Source of the DNA: Quillaja saponaria
Lineage: Eukaryota; Streptophyta; Magnoliopsida; Fabales; Quillajaceae
Direction: 5' to 3'
DNA: 64,000 nt
NCBI GenBank assembly: GCA_029379385.1
Contig: CM055614.1
Coordinates: forward strand, 14,451,528 to 14,515,527
Shown: positions 49,870-62,489 of the stretch, one piece after another
How positions within the stretch are numbered: the stretch's first letter is position 1
How the letters are laid out: each line of letters begins with the position of its first letter
Position numbers and translations under genes: made by a program
Notes under the pieces: generated by a model
Told to the model about the DNA's origin: nothing
Seen by the model: the letters and a program-made list of their open reading frames with translations, nothing else
Database searches by the model: none

Positions 49870-50445
49870 TTATGCAGAAGAAATTCATCACATCATGCTC
49901 AGGTGTTGCATAATGGAATCCATGCTAAACAAGCTGGTGCAATTACTACCCTGTATCAAACAATTCAATCGAGATGAACATAATTAAAGTATTTGAGAGT
50001 TGAAAGGGAGTGAAAAAGATTCTGACTGTAATCACAGAAAGTCCATGTGGCATAACTAGCCCCAAAACACGTTCCCTATTGTGGAATTGGTTAAGTACTT
50101 ACGGAGTATAAGCCAAAAATCCAAGATGCATGTCAACCAAAGGATTATATATCAACAAACTAAAACAAAGTTCGACAGCTGCAATCTTAGCATTAATTTG
50201 TGTTACATAATGAAAGGGAAAAATAATGCAAACCCAAGCTTTGAACAACCTAACAGAAGAGCCATCATGAGAATTTACCATTTCCACTGGCACTTGTTGA
50301 AAGAAACCAAGTGTTCGAAGGTTTAACTTTGCAACAAGAAACGTAGAAACTACTTCATTCTAGCCATTCATGGCTCTCTTAATCAAGCCATCACAGAACT
50401 TAGCTGCAGAAAAACCCAATTTAAGAATCAACACATGAAGATTTT
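49870..50445 (-). pseudogene. segment X copy 2, unidentified gene fragment
   Basis: On the minus strand the frame 50293-50099 begins MPVEMVNSHDGSSVRLFKAW and continues through NPLVDMHLGFLA. The upstream frame continues (AKFCDGLIKRAMN, then FLVAKLNLRTLGFFQQ) after a TTTTTCTGCAG acceptor-like site. A donor-like GTAAGT follows LAYTP at about 50100. The pattern looks like spliced exons of a protein-coding gene. The family is not recognised and no function is assigned. Confidence 0.4.
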
Positions 50446-50891
50446 TTTTAGAAATTCTATATGTTGGCTATCATTAATTATAAGATTTTGGTTTCTGATA
50501 AAATGAGTTTAAGGTTTGGTCTAATTAAGATAAGTTGGTAAGAGCCCGTTTAACTTATGTGATTATTTAGATAAGGCTCAAGCATACCTTTTTGGATTGG
50601 CAGTAAATGTAGATTGAGTGTCTTAAGAAGTCTTTAATATGAAGACTCTTAGGGTTTGATGATAAATAGTCTAGGTCCCTTCTCCTTTCTTAGTCAATGT
50701 ATCTTGTCTCATTCAAAAACTTCTATTAATTAGAAAGTATAGATAGGAAAACCTAGGTATCTCATGATTTAATTATGGTGTGCTTAATTGAGAATTTATC
50801 TATTCTGCTTGCTACGAATCAATAAGGTATGCGAGTATTTATAATTATTATGGTCTAAATTTATGTATGTGATCTTATAATTATTTTATAT
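50446..50891 (+). repeat. copia LTR, plus orientation, unit 2
   Basis: Starts TTTTAGAAAT and ends TTTTATA. The PBS TGGTATCAGAGT follows at 50894-50905. Confidence 0.85.
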
Positions 50892-51162
50892 ATGGTATCA
50901 GAGTTGGATATATATGGATTTAGAATCCTAAAATTTATTTAATTGACATAAAATAATAGGGTATATTTAAGTCATTTTTTAAAACTAAAAATCAAAATCT
51001 TAAATGTATGAAATTGAATTCCTAATGATAGCCCTATCCAAATGATCACATAAATTAAATGGGCTCTTACTAGCATGTCTCAATTAGACCAAACCCTAAA
51101 TCTGTTTTTACCAAAACCAAAATCATACAATTAATAAAAGCTTACATATAGAATTTCTAACA

Positions 51163-51739
51163 ATATGCTAAACAAATTCGATCACATCATGCTTAGGTGT
51201 TGCATAATGGAATCTATGCTAAATAAGCTGGTGCAGTTGCTACCCCATATCAAATAATTCAACCGTAATGTAAGTAATCAAAGCATTTTAAAGTTGAGAG
51301 GGAGTGAAAAAGATCCCGACTATAATCACAGAGAGTCCATATGGCATAACTAGCCCCAAAACACATTTTTTCTTGTGAAATTGGTTAAGGACTTATAGAG
51401 TATTAGCCAAAAATCCAAGATGCATATCAACCAAAGGATTGCATATCAATAAACTAAAACAAAGTTCAAGAGCTACAATCTTAGCATTTATTTGTGTTGT
51501 ATAATGAAAGGGAACAACAATGCAAACCCAAGCTCTGAACAACCCAACAAAAGTGTCATTATGAGAATGTACCCTTTCCACTGGCATTTGTTGAAAGAAA
51601 CCAAGTGTTTGAAGGTTTAACTTCGCAGTAAGAAACGTATGAAGTACTTCATTCTAGCTATTCATGGCTCTCTTAATTAAGCCATCACAAAACTTGGCCA
51701 AATAAAAAACCTAATTTAAAAATCAGCATATGAAGTTTT
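51163..51739 (-). pseudogene. segment X copy 3, unidentified gene fragment
   Basis: Third copy. The minus-strand frame 51587-51393 (MPVERVHSHNDTFVGLFRAW onward) keeps the same length and frame as in copy 2, with many amino-acid differences between the two. No family was recognised. Confidence 0.4.
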
Positions 51740-52192
51740 TGTTAGAAATTCTATATGTGGGCTATCATTAATCGTATGATATTGATTTCTAATAAAAATG
51801 GGTTTAAGGTTTAGTTTAATTAAGATAAGATGGTAAGAGCCCATTTAGTTTATGTGATCATTTGGATAGGGCTCAAACACACATCTTTGTGTTAAATGTG
51901 AATTAACAGTGAGTGTAGGTTGAACACCTTAAGAAGTCTTAATGAAAGGACTCTTAGAGTTTCATCATAAATAGGCTAGGTCTATTTTTCTCTCTCAGTA
52001 CAATATATCTTGCCCATTGAGAGTTGCCATTAATTAGATATTAGGGAGAGGAAGACCTAGCTATCTCATGATTCAATCATGGCTTGCTTAATTGAAAATC
52101 ATTTATTCTGCAACTATGGCTCAATCAGGTATGTAAGTATTTATAATTATTATGGCCTAGATTTATGTATATGATCCTATAATTATTTTACA
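51740..52192 (+). repeat. 5' LTR of the plus copia (unit 3)
   Basis: 453 bp, TGTTAGAAAT to TTTTACA, the best-preserved of the three plus LTRs. Confidence 0.9.
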
Positions 52193-52194
52193 TG

Positions 52195-52206
52195 TGGTAT
52201 CAGAGC
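52195..52206 (+). other. primer-binding site of the plus copia
   Basis: TGGTATCAGAGC, an exact match to the initiator-Met tRNA complement, two bases after the LTR. Confidence 0.92.
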
Positions 52207-54000
52207 TGGATATATGGATTTAGAACCCTGAAATTTATTCATTTGACATAAAACAATATGGTACATTTAAGTCAAATTTTTAAACTCAAAATTGAAACCT
52301 TAAATGTATGAAATTGAATTCCTAATGTTTGGGGTTTTATTCCTATTCAAAATATCTTTAATTTGATATATTATTTGTATGATTTCATCAACAATAAGTT
52401 AAAAGATTTGGATTTTAAGATTTGGTTTGACATAAAATCAAAATTTAATTTTTGGATTAGAAAAGTTATGATTTCATGTTGTTTTGATCAATTATGATCA
52501 TTGGTTTTGCAAGTAGTATGTTTCATACTTATTAGAAACCAAATCAATGAGTGGAATCATACAATTTTTTAGAAATTCGAATTAAAACCATTTTGGGTTA
52601 GAGTTAGGGTTCATAAATTTCAATTTCAATTGATTGACAATTTTTCTTGATATAATATTATATTTTTTGAGGGCTTTTATTATAATACTAATTTAAAACA
52701 AAACCCATACTAATGTTTTGAGAAAAAATGTATGAAAAATGGGGGTAAGAATCACACTTTTATGGAACAGTTAAAATAATACTTCTAGACTTGGTCAAGC
52801 TGACCCGGCTAGAGGTTGAAGTCAACTTGCCAGCCTATGCTAGCCGTTCCTCACTTGCGTCAAGGGAAGAGTGTGGTCCAACCGCCACCCTCCAGCAGTC
52901 TTCTCCTGCCCAAATTTTTATGGTACTATTTATTTGAATGTTTCAATTTTATGATATTGTTAAATTTGGAAAATTATGTGCATAAAGCATAGAATTAATG
53001 AATGCTATTTTATTATGTTTAAAACTGATATAATTGCACAAATATAATTGTTGTGGCTTGTTGAATTTTCATGTTTTATATGTTATGAAACTGAAAACAG
53101 TGGGTACTTTCCTCAGTTAGAGCTAAATATTTTCGTACTCTTATATTTTTAAAACATGTGTTGGTACAAAACTCATATATTGATTCAATTTTGTTTAAAG
53201 TTTACAACATGCATAAAGTGACCCTTTGAGATACCTTCGAATAGTATTTCAGTTGAGAAAGATTAATTAAATTTTCCCTACTTACGAAATTCTTATAGGT
53301 TTATATAGGTGGTTTCCACCAAAGTGGTCTATTTGTATAGATTTGTAAGATTTTTGAAACTTACAGTATTGGATGTTTCTTAAATTATCGTATATAATTT
53401 CATACTTAAAAGGGGGTTATTATATACTTTAATTTTGGAAAATATATGAAATATCTGGTTTGGGGTATACCGACCTAGAAGGTTTATTTACCCAAAGGAT
53501 ATGGATTTTTCGAAAGCTAGGATGCTATAATTTTTGTTTCATGGGTTGATCATGAGATCCTAATAGCATGTTACATTATCTGCCTAGAAAGGAGTTTGTA
53601 ATGATGCACTTTGGATTCGTGTTGAATAATTTCTTATTTTTGGTTCACCCATTTTGTTTCTTGGCCTGGAAGGTTTATCTACCTAAAGAGGATGGACCTT
53701 TCAAAGCTTAGGATGCTTTAATGTTTTAGTTTCATAGGTTCAACGTGAGATCCTAATGGCATGTTACATTCTCTGTCCAAAGGCTAGTTTGTAATAATGC
53801 AACTTGACATGTATGTAAGATCCTAATGGCATGTTACGTTTTTTGTCTAAAGGGAAGTTTGTGAAACCTTGATTGTTTGGCATGTTGCATTCTTTTAATT
53901 TGAATCATCTCATTTCTTGTTAACAACTATATATTGCTTTTACTGAATTATTGAATGGGTCAAATTTTAAACAATGGAAGTAAGACATTGAGTTTGTCTT
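52207..54000 (+). other. copia leader with degenerate repeats
   Basis: There is no open frame of note. It contains degenerate copies of the leader repeat (AGATCCTAATGGCATGTTAC near 53561, 53750 and 53818). Confidence 0.6.
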
Positions 54001-54625
54001 ACAAAATATGGACATGATTTAATAATGTGTGGTGATAATCTTGATACTTTTCATGTTGTTAGCGTTGATACTTAGAAATAAGTTTTGCAAAATTGGAGAA
54101 ATCTATTAAGTTAAGCCTAATTTGTCTCAAAATGTCTATCTCTTAACCCCTCACGAGTGGTTTGTCCAAAATTGATGGTGACGTTTAAGTTTCTCAGTTT
54201 AACGAGTTTTAGAAAATATTTTAGAAAAAGTTAAAACATACTTATCATAAGAAATCTCAGGATACTTAAGGACATGGTAACGGTAAAAAACCTAATGTGG
54301 GCAGTTTGAAGACTGTCATGAAAATGGACCTAATGTGCCTCTAGTACAATAAGAGAGGTCATGTGAAGGCATATTGCCTTAAATTCATGTCTTGGTTAAA
54401 TAACCAAGAAATGTGTTTGAAAACAAAAAGAACCCAAGTTAATGAAGGGTTAAACTTTAAGTCAGGAATGTCGTCAAAGTGTATTTGTCGGAATCGCCTT
54501 TTAATGGTTATAAGGTGATTTTAAACATGTTGGTGGAATTTGATTCTGATTTTCTCGTTGGACAATTTAATAAAAGGGGTTTTATGTTTTGAATTCTATA
54601 AGTAACTTTGAAAGTAAAATCAGAT
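54001..54625 (+). pseudogene. copia gag remnant (plus copy)
   Basis: Homologous in reverse to the gag parts of the minus copy on either side of hAT 1. Around 54333-54380 a broken zinc knuckle is readable (YNKRGHVKAYC, its second Cys changed to Tyr, a stop before it). Similarity to the minus copy fades at about 54625. It is non-functional. Confidence 0.6.
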
Positions 54626-54629
54626 AGGT

Positions 54630-55838
54630 AAATAATTAATAGAGAAAACTACTGACAAAAAGGGAGATACTTATCGTGGGGATTTAACATTGATCATTGA
54701 TTATAAATTTTCAATTACACATTCAAATACTCAGCCTAGAATATCAACAAGCTCTGATATTATGAATTTTTCTTAGTTAATCGTTAATCGAAACAAGCCC
54801 TTCAATTAATCTCTTACTGTTAAACAACCTTAAATAAAGCCCTTAAGATTTAATTTAGCAACAACTTTAAGAATTAGAAAGATAGTTGAAGCTAACCAAT
54901 AAACACACAGGTTCTATTTATTTAACTTAGTTTATGTTCATTACAGCAATTATAAACTACTATTCGCTACCTATAAGAATTATCAAGCAATTGCGGACTT
55001 GATTCTCTTGAACTAGCAATAAGTAATATAGTCTAATAAATTAATTGTGCACCTAATCAATAGAACATACAACCATGACAAATATAATAGGAAAACACAA
55101 GATATCTGAATTGAATAATTAAACTAAAACGAAGAATAAATCAGATCTTACAAGGCAATCCTATGGCTTCAATCCTTCTTTTTATCAGTGAAAAGGAATT
55201 TAGAAACTCATAATAAAAGTAAAAATAATAAAGAAATTCTAAAAACCGTTTTTGAGTCTTGAATAACTGATATCTAAAACTTTCCTAAGCTAAAAGTATT
55301 TATAGGCTAATTAGTAGAGAAAATAACTTTTGGAATTCCTAATTTGTCTTGAAAGTATGTCCAATACAAGATCAGCTTGTATTCCTTATACAAATCTTAT
55401 TAGAAGAGAGAAAAGAACTATGTAATTCTAATCTAACTTGAATTCCTTATTGGATTGGGGATCTTGGTATATAGATCGTCCTTCAATTAGGATTCATAAT
55501 TTACCTTCAAAATAAGTTCAAATACAAGATATGCTTGTTATCCTTATACCAACCTGATTAGGAATTTTATCCATTAATGGTTATCCCATCAATGTATATC
55601 AATTAATTCTTGAAGTGTTTGGATTCCATGAAGTGGTTGGAGATTAATCCTTATAGAATATTATACGGGCTTTCATGACTCACAAAGTTTTGGGTCGTGC
55701 ACCAATATGGCCCATTTTCATTGAGTGCTCTTTTAAGTTCCTATTTTACTAATTTTTTGCTAATTCTGTTCCATTTATCCAATAAATGTTACTTCACTTA
55801 AATTCAACACGTAAAATCATAAAATAAACATCTATAAG
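54630..55838. other. insert of unknown type within the plus copia, left part
   Basis: This AT-rich stretch is absent from the minus copia. No coding frame was recognised. It continues beyond hAT 2 at 61510-62440, where a phrase CCCCCACACTTACTTTTAC is typical of plant retroelement 3' regions. It may be part of another retroelement that replaced copia DNA. Confidence 0.35.
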
Positions 55839-56039
55839 TTCATTAGTAGGGCTGAGCATATGGGTTGAAATAACAGAGAAACTGCAATTGGGCCGACCAA
55901 AATGGGTTGAAACCGAATGGGCCTAAGTTGCAGATTTAGGGAACAATTAGCAATATAACCTGTGAGGCAATTCGGTTGGGCTTCGCAGGTCTTAAAATTT
56001 TCAAGCAGAAATGGGCCAACCCGACTGAATGTGTAAGTA

Positions 56040-56041
<2 letters not shown>

Positions 56042-56079
<38 letters not shown>
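56042..56079. repeat. (TA)n microsatellite
   Basis: About 19 TA units within hAT 2. Confidence 0.95.
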
Positions 56080-56082
<3 letters not shown>

Positions 56083-57797
56083 TTTTAATGTTTTATATTT
56101 TATAAAGACAAAATATCTGAGCCAAATACATTCTTTCCCCTCTCAGACCTTACAATCATTTTTCACTTTTCATTTTTCAGAAACAGAACCGGCAGTTGAT
56201 TGCTTGATTTTGAGCTTTTGACCTAGAACCGGTAATTGATTGCCTGATTTTGCTGGCTTCTATTCGACCGAGAAGGCCAGAGCCAGAAAACTCAAGAATC
56301 TGATGTAATTTTTTATTACTCTATGTCTCTATCTCTTAAGCTCAGCTTTATATTCTATTTCCTTGTTTCTTTTGGATGATAGGTCTGTCTCTGTCAGAGA
56401 CTCAAGATGTTAGGTAAGCAATTTAATTTTTACCAGATCAGCTTAGATCCAAATAGACCAAAATTCTGAAAGTGCTAATAAAACCATAAAATAAAAGATA
56501 AAAAACTCTTCATCTCCTTCTTGTGCACCCTTATGCCAAATATCCAAAATAAAATTGAAGCTTTTGAAGTCTTAAGCTTGAGATTTGTAGAAGGTATGCG
56601 ACCTTCGGCAGTGTTTTTTTCTTAAATTTTCTAAAGGGAAGCACTAAGAAGCTGGTTATTCTTCTTCCTCTTTGCCTTTCGATGGCCATGGCTTATTCTT
56701 TTTTATCTTTTTGAGCCTTGAAACTCTTTGCTTTTCTCTATTTCTTTTGTTCTTTGTTTCTCAGCTTTTCTTTTAGCCACTTTGTTTCTCTGCTTTTCGC
56801 TATTTGTTTGCAAGTGTTCAATTTTTTATTATCGTGGCCAAGGGTTTATTGTGTATTTTTGTGGCCGTGAGTGAATTAGAGAGGTTATATATATATAGTA
56901 TAATGGGTATACGGAGGCTCATGTGGGAAGTAAAGCTATACCTACTTTTATTAACTTCTCTGTTGGTATATTTGAGGTGAGGATGTGCAAATTATAGACC
57001 AAAAGTTATCATGTATGTAATTATTATTGTTACTATTTATGTTTGTGATCTATTAGTTCTCCGACAATGTTTATGTATTGGGTTTTCGAGATATTTTTGA
57101 ATTATTTCAATATTCTTCCCAATAGAAAGCAACACATGACTATTCTCAAAGATGTCAGTGGAATCATTAAGCCTTTCACGTGAAACTGCAGCCTCAACTG
57201 TGATGTAATAAACTGAAATAATAATTCTTCTTCATTTATAACTCTGATTTTAAGAAATAAGTTGTGTATTTTTATTTTTTTTATTCAATTATATTGATAT
57301 TATTTTAGTTTTCTTTGAAAGAAGCAATCCTTATTTTTAATTCAAATGAAAAATCTTCTACTTTTTTATATTCTTCCTAAAAAACAAGAAATAAGTAAAT
57401 TAAAATAATAGCAATAATATTTTTTTTTTACTATTTCTCACTAAAAATGTTAATGTTGAATGTCTAGTTATAAATGTTAAAATTAAAATTTTATTTTATA
57501 AATTTATATTGTGTCAAAAGCTGTTAGTTCTAGGAAAGAGAATTTATGGTCAGACACCATATTTTTTCTTCTTAGACTCTACCATTACATTATTGAACAA
57601 CAGCTTGTGTTATCATTACCTAACACATATGTTGTAGAGTGGTCACCACTGGAGTAATTAGGTTCAGTGTAATAGTAAGAGTCAAAGTTAAATTTATAGT
57701 ATTTTTATATACTTCTTATATAACTGTTAGTCAAAATTAAATCTAGATTTGTCTATCACTATTTTTTAAGTCAGTAAGTCAATAAATTAAATATTTT

Positions 57798-57990
57798 GTT
57801 TGTGTAGATGGATAGTACAAGAGGAACAAATGGATAGGGTTCTTCAATGGGTGACAATATATTTTACTAAGCAAGAGGGAATTCTTGGAGATGAACACAC
57901 ATACGAATGCAATTTATATGGTGCTAGCTATGTTCTTAATCCTAAAACACATGGAACCTCAAACTTGAAGAATCACCTAATGAATTAATG
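57798..57990 (+). pseudogene. extra BED-finger-like segment upstream of the hAT 2 transposase
   Basis: The frame contains YECNLYGASYVLN and THGTSNLKNHLMN, in the same order as the finger at about 58580-58665 (CNYCGVSYASRT, NNGTSNLIHHLKNQC). The second zinc-binding Cys is changed to Tyr. It may be a duplicated first exon or part of an earlier transposase copy. It ends in a stop at 57986-57988. Confidence 0.5.
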
Positions 57991-58319
57991 TGTACACTTT
58001 CCTAAGAACTTGTTGTCTGATTTATGGAAATGAGATAAAGCATTAGTGGAGGAATATGTAGACTGTTTTAATTTAATTTTAAGTTGTGCTGGTTAAGACT
58101 TCAAGTATTATGTAACTTTTGTTATGCTATGTTGTGTGTTGACTTATATATATTGACCTCTTGAGGTTTTGATGTATTGTAAGCTTTATTAATTAAATAT
58201 TAAGACTTTTTTAATTTATTCCTGCCTTATGTTAGTTTTATTTTCATTTAGATTGCATTCTTTTATCTTATATTCATATTGTTATTGTTATAATTCATTT
58301 TCATATACTTTCTTAGTAG

Positions 58320-60471
58320 ATGGATATCATTAATTTTGATGTCTCTCAAGTTGAGGAGGTGGCGATCATTGATGAAGAAATTGAAAAGGAAAGAGTTGTT
58401 GAAACTCCCTGTGATGCTACTACTAAGAAGAAGAAGAGCAGTTCAAAAGATTCTAGTAACAGTAGACTTACAATGCACATGTGGAAGGCAAGGTAAGGAA
58501 TCAAGCCAAAAGTTCTTGGGTGTGGGAATATTTTTCTCATATAGAAAGGACTGTTGGTAGTAAATCGTAGATCTGGTTGTAATTATTGTGGGGTCTCATA
58601 TGCTAGTCGTACAAAAAATAATGGAACAAGTAACTTAATCCATCACTTAAAGAATCAATGCTAGAAATTCCCTAAGCACTTACTGCCAAATTGGGATGTT
58701 GGTCAAACAATGCTTGGTATTCAACCTGTTAAAAAGGATGATTTAGAAAGTGATGTGGAAAATGCAAAGGGTGGAGTGACTGCTATTAGTGAGAAATTTA
58801 ATGAAAAGGCAAGTAGGTATGCATTGGTTAAATATATAGTAATTGATGAGCTACCATTCAAGCATGTTGAGGGAGAGGGATTTAAGTTATTTGTAAATAC
58901 TGTTTGTCCAAGAATGGTATTGCCTTGTAGTTGGACAATTGCAAGGGATATCCTTCAACAGTGTTTTATAAAAAACAAAAATTGAAGATGTGGTTTAAGT
59001 CTAACAAACCTAGGGTGTCTCTTACCATTAATTGTTGGACATCTGTCCAAAATCAAAGCTATTTGTGTTTAACTTGTCATTTTATTGATGATAATTGGAA
59101 ATTACATAAGAGGATCATTAATTTTTGTCAAGTTAATGACAATAGAGGTGAGACAATAGGAAAAACCATTGAAAGTTGTTTGTTAGATGTAAGAGTAGAG
59201 TATTTACAAAGAAAAGTGAATGATTAGAATGGACATGTCCTGAAAGGTGAATTAATGCACATTAGGTGTTGTGCTTATATTCTAAATCTGATTGTGGGAG
59301 ATGGACTTAAAGATATTGACATATCTTTATAGAAAATTAGAATAGCTGTTAATTATGTCAAAGCTTCTCCTTCTAGGTTACTTAAATTTAAAAAATGTGT
59401 GGAGGAGTGCAAATTGACCACTAAAACTTTACCAACATTAGATGTTCCAACTAGATGGAATTCTACTATATTCTATGTTGAAGTTAGCTTTAAGTTGTCA
59501 AAAAGCTTTTAGTAGATTGGAAGAACAAGATGCATCTTTTGATTCAAAATTTAAAGCATTTAGCAGATTTGGTGTCAATGAAGGCCATCCTCCTAATAAT
59601 GCAAATTGGGAAATAGCTAGGATTTTTGTGAAGTTCCTGAAAATATTCTATAATGTGACTAACAAAATTTCTGGATCTTTGTATGTCACATCTTACAGTT
59701 ATTTTCATGAATATCACACCATCCTTAGTAAACTTAATAATTGGTGTTTAATTAGAGATCAAACATCTTTGAAAAGTATGGCACTGAAAATGAAGGTGAA
59801 CCATGACAAATATTGTGGGGATTTGGACAAAATTAATCATGTTCACTTTTTTGAGAGCCTATTTGGAAAAGTGGTGGCTAAAGAGTTAGCTAGTAGGGTG
59901 AAGGGGACATTTGTTCGGTTATATGATTATTATCATATTTTTGAACTAAGTCCTGATGATAGAGTATTTGAAGGTGCTGAATCTGCATAAACAACCATTA
60001 TTTTGAATAAAGATTCCACTGAAAATGAGTCTTCAAACTTTGCAAAGAATTTTATGAGAGAATTGAGCCAAGAAGAGTCCATGGAAGGAAAATCTGAGGT
60101 TAACAAGTATTTAATGGAGTCTTACGAAGCAATGTTTGATAATTTTGACATTCTCAATTGGTGGAAAGTGAACTCTAGTAAGTACAAGGTCTTGGAAAAG
60201 TTAGCAAAGGACCTATTTGCTGTTCCAATTACTACTGTACCCTCAGAATCTTCTTTTTTTTATTGGTGGTCACATTCTTGATCCTTATAGAAGTTCGTTA
60301 TCTCCAAAGACAGTGGAGGCACTTCTATGTCTACAAAATTGGCTTTGTTGCACTATTATGCCTGTAGAAATGGAAGAATCAATTGAACATTTTGAAAAAA
60401 TAGAATCAAGTATTTTTCAAGCTATTTTAATAATGTTTCCTTTCAATCTCATGTTTTTTAGTTATACCTAA
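58320..60471 (+). pseudogene. Ac-like hAT transposase with BED finger
   Basis: ATG at 58320 (MDIINFDVSQVEEVAIID). A Lys/Ser stretch follows, then SSWVWEYFSHIE and a BED finger near 58580-58665. The RNase H-like catalytic core comes next (SLTINCWTSVQNQSYLCLT near 59018, VPTRWNST near 59446), then the DUF4413-type middle and the dimerisation domain (about 60100-60400: NWWKVNSSKYKVLEKLAKD, then TVPSESSFF). A frameshift in a T run near 60253 splits that domain; the rest (LDPYRSSLSPKTVEALL) continues in the next frame. Stops at about 58566, 59226 and 59988 also break it. It would have moved the element; now inactive. Confidence 0.87.
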
Positions 60472-61509
60472 ATACACATTTATTTCTATTTTGATTTTAG
60501 CTTTTCAGTAGAACAATGATGGAGGTGTGAACTAGATTTAACTATTGTGTGTTTCATTTATTATGGTAAATTTTAAATTTTATGCCTTTTGTAGTTTTGG
60601 TGGTCAAATTTTCATTGGAACACTCATATACTTTGTATTTAAACTTTTGTTATTTGATTGTAGGCCTGATTTTTAGAACCTGGTTAGCTAGTTGGTTGCA
60701 TACTTGTTGGTGCTGCATTATGTTTTGCTGATTATAGGATGGAAGACATAATTTCTGCTTTTTTTTTTTTTTTTTTTTTTTTTTTGTGCCTGTTGCTGCA
60801 TTTAGTTTTAGTCTTATAATTTTAAGTGCTGAAAACTTGAAACATGTTTAATGTTTTTACTTTTTAAGTACTGATTGTAGATTAGAATGTGATTAGATTC
60901 AGACTTTGATTAGAATGTTACTTTGGGTGTGTGGAACTTAATGGTTTTGCTATAGATTTGTAGGAATTGTAGAGTTTAGAGAACTCATTACTAAATTTGC
61001 GTTAGTGTGTGGAACACTGGAACTTAATGTAGGACGCTAGGATGCTAGTTCAATTTTTTTTTTTTTTTTTTTTGTGGAAAATTGGGGAATGGTCTATTGA
61101 GTATACTGTATGTAGTAATTGTTGAGTTCATAGAACTGATTGTTGATTAAATTTAGGCTTTGTTTCTTTATTTTTTGTTGTTTAGGATTTTTTTATTCAA
61201 TTTGGACTTTTTTCCCCTGCAATTTGGGCTATACTTTTAGTGAGAATGATTATGTATATTTTTTTTTTTAAAATGAATTTATAGGCTTAAAACATTAAAT
61301 GGGCTAAAGTTTTTAAAAGCCTATCAATAAGCCCAAATCGACCGACCCGTAACCGATTACCCAAAATAATTAACGGATCGTTAAAAGCCTAACCCGCTTA
61401 AAAATACAAATTTTTGAGTGCACATTTTAGCCATCCTACCTGGGAGGTTCGGTTGAGCCTAGGTCCACAACCAAGGTAAACCATCCGTATGCTCAGCCCT
61501 ATTCATTAG

Positions 61510-62440
61510 CATAAAATCATACTTAAAACAACAACGAAGAATTAATGAAATTAAGATTTATTTTACACCTATCAAATTCCCCCACACTTACTTTTACTTA
61601 TCCTCGAGTAAAACTAGAATTAACAATTGATCTCACTCTTCCAACTTTCCAAATGTATGAGAGAATGCATAAATCATAAGCAAATAACATAATTAAGAAT
61701 CAACCAAATATCATAAGCAAATTTCCCTTGAACAAACTTAGAACGTAACTCAATAAGAAACATCATTGAAAATTAAAGATCCTACATTGATAAATTCTCA
61801 TATGGAAATCTCTCAAATTCTCAAGTGTTTCAAGGTTAAGAATTTTCACTCTGTTTCATTTAGTAAAAATGCACTACCATAGGTTTGCTTGTCCCTCTAA
61901 TCTCCACTACTTAGATTATATGCAACAAAATCAGAAGGTCTTTCACCAGTTGTAATGGGGTTGGAGACATGGAATGGAGCAAAATGGAGAGAAAAAGGTA
62001 ACACAAAAGAGATTAGTAGAGCAATCAAAACTTTAAACTTGAGCACACAACTATGTAAACTCATATCACTTTGACTCTTTAATGCTTTTAGCACTTTGGT
62101 TGCTTATCACTTTTTGTTTCATCATTTTTCTTGTGTTTTGTCTTTCTTCTCTTTTTTTTTTTTTTTTTTTTCTTTCTTCCTACTTCTCTTGTCTTGTATA
62201 GAACACAAAAACATTTAAATTAAATACTGAAGAGAAGCTTGAAGTTCATGCTCATTTTTCTTCATGCTTTTTCATTTTTTCCTTTATAACTTCAACAATA
62301 CCCACCAAACAAGTATGTGATTGCTCCACTAAATCTAAGATAGGGTAGACGATACAATCATTAAGGTTGAGGCTTATATACTGGGTTAACCAACAAAAGG
62401 AACAATTAAGCTCAAAAGAGCTCACTTCAGGATAATATTT
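61510..62440. other. insert of unknown type within the plus copia, right part
   Basis: The continuation of 54630-55838 after hAT 2. No gene was recognised; the frames 61897-62094 and 62252-62479 have no visible domain. Copia similarity resumes near 62440. Confidence 0.35.
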
Positions 62441-62489
62441 AATAAATAAATCATATTTAATTCTTTTTAGGTGACTCATTTAATAAATA

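Larger units (their letters stand above)
48441..52327. repeat. tandem triplication, unit about 1.29 kb
   Basis: Each unit holds about 130 bp of the start of a minus-oriented copia LTR, a 577-bp segment X, a plus-oriented copia LTR of about 445 bp with PBS, and about 130 bp of copia leader. Units start near 48441, 49736 and 51027, and the plus LTRs start at 49155, 50446 and 51740. The junctions near 49736 and 51027 fuse the copia leader directly to the inside of the inverted LTR. Units differ by scattered substitutions, so the duplications are not recent. Confidence 0.88.
55847..61501 (+). mobile_element. hAT transposon 2 (Ac/RICESLEEPER-like), complete ends
   Basis: A 5655-bp element. The left end TAGGGCTGAGCATATGG and the inverted right end TAGGGCTGAGCATACGG differ at one of 17 positions. 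The 8-bp duplication TTCATTAG flanks it at 55839-55846 and 61502-61509. The transposase frame on the plus strand is broken. A (TA)n run at 56042-56079 and long T runs near 60762 and 61053 lie inside. It is a different family from hAT 1: the TIR and protein are distinct. Confidence 0.93.
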
